A DNA stretch of 15,135 nucleotides from contig JAJTZC010000032.1 in assembly GCA_032906705.1 (NCBI GenBank), positions 1 through 15,135 on the forward strand, read 5' to 3'. The notes under the pieces are model-generated. The model had not been told where the DNA came from, made no database searches, and saw only the letters and a list, made by a program, of their open reading frames with translations. Origin of the DNA: DASPPF01 sp032906705. Its GTDB lineage: Archaea; Thermoproteota; Nitrososphaeria; Nitrososphaerales; Gagatemarchaeaceae. The translations under genes were made by a program, and so were the position numbers. Below are positions 5,115 to 13,312 of the stretch, in pieces (positions within the stretch are counted from its first letter, which is position 1; each line of letters begins with the position of its first letter).

Positions 5115-8100
5115 GTGGTTACAAAATTAGCGAGACGTCCTAGCCGTAGGCAGGCACTCGACGCAAGATACGACTGGAAAGCTGTCGAAACCAGGGTCCG
5201 CGAGTTCTACGACCGCACGGACCCCCGGAAGCAGGTCGAAAAGAAACTCTCAAACAAGAAGCCCGTAGGGTGGGTCGAGGGCCCGCCCACTCTCAACAAT
5301 CAGCCGCACATCGGCCACATCAGGGGGCGAGTCTACAAGGACCTCTGGTACAGGTACACTTCAATGAACGGGGAGCGACTCGTCTTCAGGGGAGGCTGGG
5401 ACACCCAGGGGCTTCCAGTCGAGCTGGACGCGGAGAAGGCTCTGGGCCTGAGCGGGAACAAGTGGCAGAACCTGAATGTAGTCGGCATCGAGAAACTCGT
5501 TCAAGCATGCAAGGACCTGATACGAAGGTACCGCGCAGTCTGGGAAGAGTCCGACCGGCTCTTGGGAATTCCGCTGGACCGCGAAAGGGCCTACATGACG
5601 TATAGAGACGCGTTCATCGAGAGAGAGTGGAAGTACCTCGAGACTGCGTGGAAGACCGGTCTGCTGGGGGAAGGGTATAAGGTGGTAGCGTACTGCCCGA
5701 GCTGCCAGACGGCGCTCAGTCACGCGGAAGTCGCCCTGGGAGGATACGAGCAACTTGAGGATCCCAGCCTGTATTACAAGGTGAAGGCAGGAGACGGTTC
5801 CTTCCTTGTGATCTGGACGACCATGCCGTTCACTGTGGTGACGGACGAGTTGGTTGCCGTCAAGCCTGAGGCGGACTACGAGTTCGTCACGGTCGGCGGA
5901 GAGACCTGGGTGGTCTGCTCCGAGCGCAAGGCGCAGATGGCAAAGGACCTTGGAATAAGGTTCGGCGAGACAAGAAGACGGGTCAAGGGGAAGGAGCTGG
6001 CGGGGGTCACGTACACCCACCCCCTGATTGAACAGATCCCCGGCCTGCGCAAGGCAGAGTACTCGGGGAAGGTTCACAGGGTCGTGCCCGAGGAGTTCGT
6101 CGACACGACCACGGGGACGGGCCTGGTCCACCTCTCGCCTGCCAACGGCGAGGACGATTTCGCGGTAGCCCAGGCGGTCGGGGTGCCTGTCTTCGCCCCC
6201 TTCGACGACCAAGTAAGATTCACGGCCGAAGCCGGAGAGTTCGCCGGCCTGTTCGCCCGGGACGCAGACCAGAATGTCATCTCAGCCTTGGAGGCGAGGG
6301 GGGCGGTCGTGCATGCAGGAAGGATCACTCACGACTATCCGGTCTGCTGGAGGTCGGGCCACAGAATCGTCTGGCTCGCGAGGAGGGAGTACTTCTACTG
6401 GATCGACAAGATCAGAACAAGGCTGATCCGCGCCGCCGAGAAGGTCGAGTACTACTTCGAGGCGCCGAGGAACAGATTCCTCGAGTCCATCCGCGATTCC
6501 CCGCCCTGGGGGATAACCAGGGAGAGGGTCTGGGGGACACCGCTCCCGATATGGGTCTGCGCCGACTGCGGCGCGAAAGTGCCCGCCTTCTCGAGAAGGA
6601 GGATAGTCAGGCTGGCACGAGCGCTTCCGGACGGACCGAAATTCGAACTTCACAGACCCTGGATAGACAGGGTTGTACTGAACTGCCCAGAGTGCGGCGG
6701 AGCCGCTAACAGGGAGCCCTTCGTGCTTGACACCTGGCACAACAGCGGTTCTGCTCCCTACGCCGCCTTCAGCGACACAGAGTACCGCGAGCTGTTCCCC
6801 GTGAGGCACCTGACAGAGGGGATCGACCAGACCAGGGCGTGGGCGTACACCCTTCTCGTGCTGAACGTTCTCCTGACGGGCAAGCCCCTCGCCCCCTACA
6901 AGGCGTTCCTGTTCCAGGGTCACGTGCTCAACGAAAAGGGTGAGAAGATGAGCAAGAGCGAGGGGAACGCAGTTTGGGGCCTGGACGTGCTCAAGGCCTA
7001 CTCGACGGACCTGACTCGGCTCTACCTGACCTGGAAGAGCGCCCCAGAAGATTCGCTCTCCATGGACCTCAAAGAGATGGCCGCGAGGCCGTACCAGATC
7101 CTCAATACGCTATACCACCTGCACGTCTACCTCACCCAGAATGGTCCCCTCGACGGGTACGAGGGCTCGAAACACACGCTGGCGTGGGCAAAGAAGAGAA
7201 GGCTCCTGACGAAGGTCGACAGGTGGTTCCTTGCGAAGCTCGACTCCGCGGAGAAGGCCGTGAGGCACGAATATGCGAGCGCGAGGTACAACGAGGTATG
7301 CAGGTCGTTGGAGGACCTGATCATAATGCATGCGAGCCAGACATACGTCAGGCTCGTGCGCGGTGACCTCTGGAAGGACGACCCAAAGGAGAGGAACAGG
7401 AGGCTCGCGATCTACGCTGTGCTGGGCCACGTACTCCGGAGGGCCGACCTGATGCTGCACCCAGTGGCCCCGTTCATCACCGAGTACCTGTTCCAAGAGA
7501 CGTTCGCCCGGCCCAGGAAATGGAAGCAGTCGATGGTCACGGAGAGATTCCCCGAGAGAGCCCCGTCGTCGGGCGGGCGCGGGGCAGAGAGGGCAGTGGA
7601 ATTCGCGCTGACCGTCGAGGAGGCGTGCAATTCGGCCAGGATGAAAGCGAAGCTGAAGAGGCGCTGGCCGCTGAGGCAGATGGTAATCCTTGTGCCTAGG
7701 CGGGAGACGTCGAGGGCCTCGGGCGGCCTTGTAGCGTCACTGTGCAACGTGAAGGACGTAGGCGCTACGGCGAACGTCACCTCATTCCCAGCTTCTTTCA
7801 GCTTGATTCCGAACAGAGCGAAGGTCAGTGCTCAATTCAAAGAAAAGACAGCTGAGATTCTCGGAGCCCTCCCTCAACTCGCCGGGCAGAAGGCAATCTC
7901 GGCCTATGTCTCTGGCAAGCCGTTGAAGACGAGGGCGGGAGGCAGGATCGTCGAGGTTCCGCTAGATGTCCTTGAGCTGGTCACAAAGCCCGCCTCGGGT
8001 TTCGAGGTCGGGGAGAGGCGCGGCGTCTTCGTCGCAGTTGCGACCGCAAGGGACGACGTGCTCGTCGCCGAAGGCCTTGCGAGGGACGTCGCGAGGAGGT

Positions 8101-8324
8101 TGCAGGCCTTGAGAAAAGCCCGAGCCTACCCCCCTACAAAAGTGCTGGCTAGGGCGTCCGTTGCGGGGCTTGAAGAAGAGGAGCTGCGCATGCTCGAGCC
8201 CCTGAAGAAAGAGCTCGCGTTCCTCGTCAGGGTGAGGGGGGTCACGTTATCATCGGCGAAGGGAGAAGGTAACTGGTCCGAGGATGACCTGGACGGCCGC
8301 CCCATCTACCTTGATGTGGGCTAG
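5115..8324 (+). CDS. ileS: Isoleucyl-tRNA synthetase
   Basis: The 1069-residue class I enzyme charges tRNA-Ile with isoleucine. The Rossmann catalytic core has the HIGH signature at 65-68 (in LNNQPHIGHIRGRVYKD) and KMSKS at 611-615 (in EKMSKSEGN). The inserted CP1 editing domain, which removes mischarged valine, has WTTMPFT at 234-240 and GTGLVHLSPANGEDDF at 334-349. Cysteine pairs CPSC 194-197, CADC 482-485 and CPEC 524-527 can bind zinc. The anticodon-binding helical domain begins near 680, followed by the long C-terminal region of the archaeal/eukaryotic type. Length and motifs are complete. The GTG start follows a TATA box by about 33 nt with no ribosome-binding site. The stop codon overlaps that of the convergent flippase gene in CTAG. 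Confidence 0.96.
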   Translation: MVTKLARRPSRRQALDARYDWKAVETRVREFYDRTDPRKQVEKKLSNKKPVGWVEGPPTLNNQPHIGHIRGRVYKDLWYRYTSMNGERLVFRGGWDTQGLPVELDAEKALGLSGNKWQNLNVVGIEKLVQACKDLIRRYRAVWEESDRLLGIPLDRERAYMTYRDAFIEREWKYLETAWKTGLLGEGYKVVAYCPSCQTALSHAEVALGGYEQLEDPSLYYKVKAGDGSFLVIWTTMPFTVVTDELVAVKPEADYEFVTVGGETWVVCSERKAQMAKDLGIRFGETRRRVKGKELAGVTYTHPLIEQIPGLRKAEYSGKVHRVVPEEFVDTTTGTGLVHLSPANGEDDFAVAQAVGVPVFAPFDDQVRFTAEAGEFAGLFARDADQNVISALEARGAVVHAGRITHDYPVCWRSGHRIVWLARREYFYWIDKIRTRLIRAAEKVEYYFEAPRNRFLESIRDSPPWGITRERVWGTPLPIWVCADCGAKVPAFSRRRIVRLARALPDGPKFELHRPWIDRVVLNCPECGGAANREPFVLDTWHNSGSAPYAAFSDTEYRELFPVRHLTEGIDQTRAWAYTLLVLNVLLTGKPLAPYKAFLFQGHVLNEKGEKMSKSEGNAVWGLDVLKAYSTDLTRLYLTWKSAPEDSLSMDLKEMAARPYQILNTLYHLHVYLTQNGPLDGYEGSKHTLAWAKKRRLLTKVDRWFLAKLDSAEKAVRHEYASARYNEVCRSLEDLIIMHASQTYVRLVRGDLWKDDPKERNRRLAIYAVLGHVLRRADLMLHPVAPFITEYLFQETFARPRKWKQSMVTERFPERAPSSGGRGAERAVEFALTVEEACNSARMKAKLKRRWPLRQMVILVPRRETSRASGGLVASLCNVKDVGATANVTSFPASFSLIPNRAKVSAQFKEKTAEILGALPQLAGQKAISAYVSGKPLKTRAGGRIVEVPLDVLELVTKPASGFEVGERRGVFVAVATARDDVLVAEGLARDVARRLQALRKARAYPPTKVLARASVAGLEEEELRMLEPLKKELAFLVRVRGVTLSSAKGEGNWSEDDLDGRPIYLDVG
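8321..8324. other. Shared CTAG stop site of two convergent genes
   Basis: The palindrome CTAG supplies TAG to ileS on the plus strand (8322-8324) and TAG to the flippase on the minus strand (8323-8321). No base separates the genes, so each transcript must run into the other's coding sequence before it ends. Confidence 0.95.
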
Positions 8325-9853
8325 ACGAGCCTGCGGATTAGATGAGCTAGCCAGTGCAGGCCGTCAGGAAGGAGCATCTCGATGAAGTCTACGTCCGCCT
8401 TGGTGAAGGCCTTCATAAGTTTCATGACTAGCAGATAGACGGTGAGGCCCACGAGCGCCATCACAAAGGTGGCTGCGACGGTGGCAAACCTACCCAGCGC
8501 GAGCGCCTGCGTGGAATAACTGAGCGCAAGGTAAATCAAAGCTGCCATCAGGCTGGAGGCCGCAATCGACTTCACGAATGCCCTCGAGTCCAGCACGAGC
8601 ATCCCGAGCCTCCGCACGAAGATCGCGACCAGCCCCAGCATGATGAACAGCATTGCGGAGCGGCCCAGCGCGATACCGAGCAGCCCAAGCTCGGGCACGG
8701 ACAGGAGCGCGACGATGACCAGCCCGCCCAGGGCCACGACGCTGCTTATCGTGAAATCATGAGCCCTGTCTTCCACGAGCAGGATGGAAGAATACACCGA
8801 GGTGATCGCCGTGATTGCGATCGAGAACGAGATGATGGTCATCAAAGGGGCTGCGGGGACGTAAGCGTCGCCGAAGACACGGAGCAGGAAGGGCGATACA
8901 GCTGCAAGGCCGAAGCCCATCGGCGCTGCCGTGAGCGTGATGTATTGCGTATAGCTCCTCAACGTCTCCCGTCTCTTGTCAGCCGTGCCGTAGCCACTGA
9001 GGGCCGGGACGAGGACGTTCGTGGCTGCGTTGGGCGCGAACGAGGCTAGTGCCGCGCCAGCGGCCGCGACGTTGTAGAGTGCCAGGTTGCCGAGCCCCTG
9101 CGAGAAGAACGCAAGCAGTTTGTCTGTTTGGGAGACCGCGAGCCCGCTCAACGCGGCGACGAACACCGAAGCCATGTAGGCGATGACTGGGCGCATCCCT
9201 GCCGCACCTCTCTTCGCGAACTCTACGACCCTGAACGAGGAAGCGTTGGCGACAAAAGCCATGACGGAGTCACCGAGAGCGAACCCGATGAAGACCCCGG
9301 AGGGCCCGTAGCCGCCGAGGAGGAGGATGGACGCGAACAGATACCTCAGGACACTCGAAACCACCATCAACTTGCCGGTGGATGTCGCCCTGCCCGCGCC
9401 GAGCAAGGAGTAGCCTCCTAGTTGAGCGAAGGAGTAGGCGATGGAATCGATGGCGGCGAAGAAGACCGGCTTGGACTCCAGCGGGCCGGCTATGAGCGAG
9501 GCCACAGGGTGGTAGGACAGGAAAGCTGCTATCGTCACTGAAATGGTTGCACAAAGGCCCAGGGAAAGCGCGTAGACCCTTCGGGCCGAGCCATCGCCGG
9601 TCAGGTATTGCGAGATGAACCTGGTCACCGCAGGCGGCGTCGCCGCAACGCCCGAGCCGCTCAGGGGCAGGGCAAGGACGGAGATTGTGGCCACGCTCAC
9701 AACCAAGACGTTGAGCAGCGACACCAGACCGACCTCCGGAAGCGAGACGAAGTTTGTCAGTAGGACGAGGTACATAGTGTTGAGGGCAAGCGTCATGATA
9801 CTTGCAACGTAGAGTGCGGCTGCGCCTCTTGCTACGCTAACCTCTGGTTGCAT
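8321..9853 (-). CDS. Polysaccharide flippase (Wzx/MATE-type, oligosaccharide exporter family)
   Basis: This 510-residue, strongly hydrophobic protein has about 12-14 predicted membrane spans in pairs through the whole length. Examples are the spans near 11-32, 43-64, 94-114, 168-190 and 440-478. The pattern fits the MOP superfamily of polysaccharide flippases, which move lipid-linked oligosaccharides across the cytoplasmic membrane. The C-terminal LMKAFTKADVDFIEMLLP resembles the closing segment often seen in archaeal members. In archaea such proteins serve S-layer or lipid glycan assembly; the actual substrate is unknown. No glycosyltransferase lies beside it, so the pathway is not shown by context. 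A MATE-type drug exporter is less likely. It starts at ATG 9853, about 35 nt after a TATA-like TTAAATAG. It is convergent with ileS and shares the CTAG stop site. Confidence 0.85.
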   Translation of the reverse strand: MQPEVSVARGAAALYVASIMTLALNTMYLVLLTNFVSLPEVGLVSLLNVLVVSVATISVLALPLSGSGVAATPPAVTRFISQYLTGDGSARRVYALSLGLCATISVTIAAFLSYHPVASLIAGPLESKPVFFAAIDSIAYSFAQLGGYSLLGAGRATSTGKLMVVSSVLRYLFASILLLGGYGPSGVFIGFALGDSVMAFVANASSFRVVEFAKRGAAGMRPVIAYMASVFVAALSGLAVSQTDKLLAFFSQGLGNLALYNVAAAGAALASFAPNAATNVLVPALSGYGTADKRRETLRSYTQYITLTAAPMGFGLAAVSPFLLRVFGDAYVPAAPLMTIISFSIAITAITSVYSSILLVEDRAHDFTISSVVALGGLVIVALLSVPELGLLGIALGRSAMLFIMLGLVAIFVRRLGMLVLDSRAFVKSIAASSLMAALIYLALSYSTQALALGRFATVAATFVMALVGLTVYLLVMKLMKAFTKADVDFIEMLLPDGLHWLAHLIRRLV

Positions 9854-9870
9854 GAGGGTGATCCCGCCGC

Positions 9871-9885
9871 AGCCCTCTGAGGGCT
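9871..9885. promoter_or_regulatory. Perfect palindrome in the flippase promoter, candidate operator
   Basis: AGCCCTC-T-GAGGGCT is a perfect inverted repeat with 7-bp arms and a single central base. It touches the downstream edge of the flippase TATA box and lies between it and the expected transcript start. This is a typical position for an archaeal repressor site. It could also form a hairpin at the end of the upstream nuclease message, but no T-run follows. Confidence 0.45.
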
Positions 9886-9892
9886 ATTTAAC
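9884..9892 (-). promoter_or_regulatory. TATA box of the flippase gene
   Basis: TTAAATAG on the minus strand lies about 35 nt before the ATG at 9853 and just after the stop codon of the upstream nuclease gene. This suggests the flippase has its own promoter rather than relying on read-through. Confidence 0.45.
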
Positions 9893-9896
9893 GGGG

Positions 9897-10958
9897 CTAT
9901 TCTTTCCGAGTGTATTCGTGGAGTGAGCTCTGCCCCGAATCCAATGTTCTGGCAGAGAAGCCTAGCTTCCTGAGGTCGTGCGAGAACTCACGCGCAAAGC
10001 CATGGGTTGTGTAGACGACCTCCGGCGAGACTTCTCGGGCTATCTTGAGAAGTTCGGGGTAGTCACAATGGTCGCTGACTGGGAAGGCGAAGTCCGCTCC
10101 CAACGAGCGCGCGTACCCTTCGTTGAGCGCCCACCCACTGAAGGCGATGAGCGCGGCGCCATATTTCTGACGAAGGTGCGCCATGGCCCTGCTCCGCCCG
10201 CTTGACATGGGTGCTATCATCAACCACGGGCCTGGCGGCAAGGAATCAGAGTCCGCCTCCGGGTTGTACCTCGTCCCAGCCTTGAGCGCGACGCCGTGCT
10301 TCATGTGGACTTCGTTCATGTCCGCGACCCTGTCGTGGACGTAAAGCGGCTCCCAGCCGGAGAAGAAATAGTTGAGGAGCTGAGCCTTGCCGAGTGGGTA
10401 GCCCATCAAGACCACGGGTCGACCCCGGTGGTACAGTTGTCCGATCAGGTCGTTGACCTCGCCGACCAGCTTGGCAGTAGAAGGGAAGACGTACTCCGGG
10501 CGTCCGTATGTGGTCTCCATGATGAGGAGTCTGGCCTGCTTTGTCTTGCACCGGGCCAGGAATGCCCGCTCCCGCCCAGATGCATCCCCCGTATAGTACA
10601 CCTCTTCCTGCAACCTCAGAGCCCTAGAGCCGAGGATATGCCCGGAGTCCAGGAGCTCCACACCGTCGGCATCCTGCGTGGTCGCTCCCAGGTCGAACCC
10701 GCGGGCGGCGGCGAGCTCCCTCGTTTCCTGCGATGAGATTACCTTCTCACTCTTCGAAGGTTTGTGCATGTGGTCGACGTGCGCGTGAGATACGAAAGCG
10801 TAGTCGGCCCGAGTGGGGCCGGAAGGGTCGAGCATGAATACCCTGCCTTCGAGTTCCACTCTGATGCCTCCGTCCTCAGAGATGCGGGCGCCCGCCAAGA
10901 TGGGACGCAGTCGCGCGAGTCCGATTAATAGCTTGTTGAGATTCGGAAAGCCTTCCAC
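9897..10958 (-). CDS. Metallo-beta-lactamase/beta-CASP nuclease (YSH1/ligase-associated exonuclease-like)
   Basis: This 353-residue protein has a metallo-beta-lactamase core with HAHVDH at 58-63, the third motif DSGHILGS at 104-111 and the fourth metal ligand D125 in YYTGDASG. The beta-CASP part includes METTYG at 147-152, DH 296-297 in SDHCDY, and H319 in TTHG. These are the zinc-dependent nucleic-acid hydrolases of the YSH1/CPSF73 group. The short length without N-terminal KH domains argues against the archaeal FttA/CPSF1-type terminator nuclease. It favours the 330-350 residue exonucleases often found next to ATP-dependent DNA ligases. No ligase lies in the window. The GTG start overlaps the upstream glycosidase-like gene by 34 bp; TTG at residue 21 is an alternative. 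The overlap suggests co-transcription. Confidence 0.85.
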   Translation of the reverse strand: MEGFPNLNKLLIGLARLRPILAGARISEDGGIRVELEGRVFMLDPSGPTRADYAFVSHAHVDHMHKPSKSEKVISSQETRELAAARGFDLGATTQDADGVELLDSGHILGSRALRLQEEVYYTGDASGRERAFLARCKTKQARLLIMETTYGRPEYVFPSTAKLVGEVNDLIGQLYHRGRPVVLMGYPLGKAQLLNYFFSGWEPLYVHDRVADMNEVHMKHGVALKAGTRYNPEADSDSLPPGPWLMIAPMSSGRSRAMAHLRQKYGAALIAFSGWALNEGYARSLGADFAFPVSDHCDYPELLKIAREVSPEVVYTTHGFAREFSHDLRKLGFSARTLDSGQSSLHEYTRKE

Positions 10959-13240
10959 TCACTCGGCCCGAGTTCGACCTCAAGGGACATCGAAGTGAGG
11001 ACCCTTACGGTTGAGGCCTTCTTCCAAGCCCCGGTTGAGGGGTCGAGCTCTTCGAGCCCCACGCTGAGATGTTTGGAGAGCGCAGGGTCGCGCGGCTTGA
11101 ATGAAACGGAGTTCCTGACCGTGCCGCCAGACTCGTTACCCACGCAGACGGCCTGACCGGGCCCGAAGAAAGAGACCGATGAGAGCCTCGCGTCATGAGG
11201 CTGGGCCAGCTCGGCGCCGGAGAACTTCCAACCTCTCTCGACGCGGGCGTCGGCGAGGGCGATGAATGTGTAAGCCCGTCCGTGCGCCCTACCCACGAAG
11301 ACCGAGGTCCTCTTTCCGAGATAGACGCCAGACAGTAGAATCCACCTGAGTTGCGAAGATGGGCTGGGGTCGAAGGAGTGACCACCCGGACCCGGGCTGT
11401 ACCCAATCTCACCGCGCACCAAAGCCTCGATGAATCTCGACGCAGCCACCGGGTCACTCCCTTGCCCATGAGCCTCCCGCCGCTGCAGGTCCACCCAGTA
11501 TGGGAACTCGCCCGGGGCTCCGCCCAGGCGAACCAACTCTAACGAAGGGAGCTTCGCGATTGACTCGAGCTCTATGCTTCCGATTCCCGCCAGCCCCGTT
11601 TCGTACGCAAGAACCGTGTGCGCGAGCGCGGCCCTAGTCCAGTAGCCGCCCAGCTGGCCTTCACCATAGCTTGAATTGAAGTAGGTCCTGTTCGTGTTGG
11701 GCACCGTTCGCGGACCCCAACCACTCTCGAAATCCTTCTCAATCAATCTGTGGACCTCCGAAGATGCCGTGGCGCGGTCGAATACGTCACGGTAGCATGC
11801 CACAGCCTGGTCAACAGTTTCTTCAATGCGTAGCTTCCCCCCGACGACGCAGAGAGACAGGAAGCCATGGTCGTCCAGCATTTTCGACTTCACGGAGGCT
11901 CTGATCACCTTGGCCCTTTCAGCCCAGCGGGCCGATTCCTCACCCTTGCCAAGTCTCGATGCGAGCGTCGCAGCCAACGATAGCGCGCCCGAGAGCGAGA
12001 GCGAAACCTCAGGTATCTGTCCCGTCGGGTATCCCTTTCCGATCCTCCTCCTCCATCCTTGGGGCAGCGCTGGGTCGCTAACCACTATTCCGTCGCCTGA
12101 GGAGGACATGAGGAAAGTCGCAAGCTTCCTCGCAGTAGGATACAGCAACCGTGCGTACTTTTTCTCGGGAGAAAGAAGCGCGACCCGACAGGCTCCCTCG
12201 AGGAACGTCGATGTCTCCAGCAGCCCGGGCGCAGTCCTGCTCGACGAGTGAGCCAGGAAACCAGACTTACCGAGTCCGGCCTTCGCCTCCTCGACGATCG
12301 ATTTGGCCGCACCCGCGTCGACGTAGACAATGCCCCGCAGCGTCTCGAACCTTTCCAGGGGGTCGGGTTCGGCTTCCATTCCCTGGAGGGCTGAGCGCGC
12401 CCAGCTAGCCGCAGTCGAAACAGCGGGTGAGCTGCTCGCGGCGAGGAAAGGGTCCGTTTCAACCTCGTCCAAGGAACCGGACAGACCGTCAAAGGCTGAC
12501 AGTGCGCCCTCCAGTTTCGACGGGTCGTACACCGACACGAGGTTCAACTCCGAGCTCCCGCCAATCGGGAGTTCGAAGACGAATTCTGAAAGGACGAGGA
12601 CTTGGCCGGACATTCCCGCCGTGGACTCTGGGAGGTCGCCAGCCTGCAGCAGGTCCTCGGCCCTCGCGCGGTCGGTGGTCATGTAGAACAGCTTCGGCGA
12701 GGGCCTGCCGCCCACGACGCGTGCTGCAGGAGAGTCAGCTACCTCGTCCATGGCTACATGGCTCGACCTGTTGAAGGCGTTGACTCCGAGTGCCCCCCAC
12801 GCGAATCGGTTCTCCCGGAAGTGGGCGGCGGTGGGGTCCTGAAGCGCGAGCATGCTCAGCCGTACGGGGGCCCTTCCGACGTTCTTCAGCGAGAGCGCCC
12901 TGGAGTAGCCCTCGACAGCACCCGGAAGGAATCTGATCTTCTGAGAAGCTTCAACGGAGTCGAACAACCTCACCGAGAAGGAAGCGCCCAAAGGCGTCAG
13001 CCTGACCTTCCAGTCGGGTCTTTGCGCGTGCATCACAATCCCGGACTGCGTCTTGAAGAACTGAATCTGGTCGCGCCCGAAGACGAGCCTCCCCTCCCTG
13101 CGGGACTCGAGGAAGCGGACCTGACCGTCGGGCTCGATGGAGAGCCGCTGGTGGGCCCTCCGCAAGGTGAGAGGCTTCCTGACCGAGGATGTAGAAAACT
13201 CGTCTGCGCGGGCATGGCGCGCCTCAGCGATGGCCCCCAT
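10925..13240 (-). CDS. Glycoside-hydrolase-like protein, six-hairpin (alpha/alpha)6 barrel type
   Basis: The protein of 771 residues (780 if the TTG at 13267 is used) appears to have three parts. An N-terminal beta-rich region spans about 30-270 (residue numbers from the TTG). A helical region about 280-655 resembles the (alpha/alpha)6 barrel of six-hairpin glycosidases such as glycogen debranching and glucoamylase-type enzymes. A beta-rich C-terminus follows. Supporting segments are GYPTGQIPEVSLSLSGALSL at 412-431 and GWGPRTVPNTNRTYFNSSYGEG at 517-538, which look like barrel loops with acidic candidates E420 and E536. I cannot name the substrate or glycosidase family. No signal peptide or membrane anchor is seen, so it is probably cytosolic. 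I chose ATG 13240 because a TATA-like GATATTATTG covers the upstream TTG, placing the transcript start at about the ATG. It overlaps the downstream nuclease gene by 34 bp. Confidence 0.7.
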   Translation of the reverse strand: MGAIAEARHARADEFSTSSVRKPLTLRRAHQRLSIEPDGQVRFLESRREGRLVFGRDQIQFFKTQSGIVMHAQRPDWKVRLTPLGASFSVRLFDSVEASQKIRFLPGAVEGYSRALSLKNVGRAPVRLSMLALQDPTAAHFRENRFAWGALGVNAFNRSSHVAMDEVADSPAARVVGGRPSPKLFYMTTDRARAEDLLQAGDLPESTAGMSGQVLVLSEFVFELPIGGSSELNLVSVYDPSKLEGALSAFDGLSGSLDEVETDPFLAASSSPAVSTAASWARSALQGMEAEPDPLERFETLRGIVYVDAGAAKSIVEEAKAGLGKSGFLAHSSSRTAPGLLETSTFLEGACRVALLSPEKKYARLLYPTARKLATFLMSSSGDGIVVSDPALPQGWRRRIGKGYPTGQIPEVSLSLSGALSLAATLASRLGKGEESARWAERAKVIRASVKSKMLDDHGFLSLCVVGGKLRIEETVDQAVACYRDVFDRATASSEVHRLIEKDFESGWGPRTVPNTNRTYFNSSYGEGQLGGYWTRAALAHTVLAYETGLAGIGSIELESIAKLPSLELVRLGGAPGEFPYWVDLQRREAHGQGSDPVAASRFIEALVRGEIGYSPGPGGHSFDPSPSSQLRWILLSGVYLGKRTSVFVGRAHGRAYTFIALADARVERGWKFSGAELAQPHDARLSSVSFFGPGQAVCVGNESGGTVRNSVSFKPRDPALSKHLSVGLEELDPSTGAWKKASTVRVLTSMSLEVELGPSEWKAFRISTSY

Positions 13241-13263
13241 TTGCCCGTGAAGGGGCCGAGGGC

Positions 13264-13275
13264 TCAATAATATCG
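13264..13275 (-). promoter_or_regulatory. Candidate TATA box of the glycosidase-like gene
   Basis: CGATATTATTGA on the minus strand is centred about 30 nt before the ATG at 13240. It overlaps the upstream TTG, which argues that the TTG is not the translation start. The predicted message is leaderless. Confidence 0.4.
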
Positions 13276-13312
13276 GGTGATTTACTGATGTTGAGCGAGT
13301 GGCTACCGCGCT

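Noticed and set aside
5361..6923. Two long minus-strand open frames (283 and 213 codons) inside ileS
   Set aside because: They lie antisense to a synthetase with all motifs intact. Their translations are rich in Arg, Pro, Gly and His with no recognisable domain, as expected for GC-rich shadow frames.
12602..13270. Plus-strand open frame of 222 codons opposite the glycosidase-like gene
   Set aside because: It is an antisense shadow of a longer coherent frame. Its translation is low-complexity, Arg/Pro/Gly-rich, with no family resemblance.
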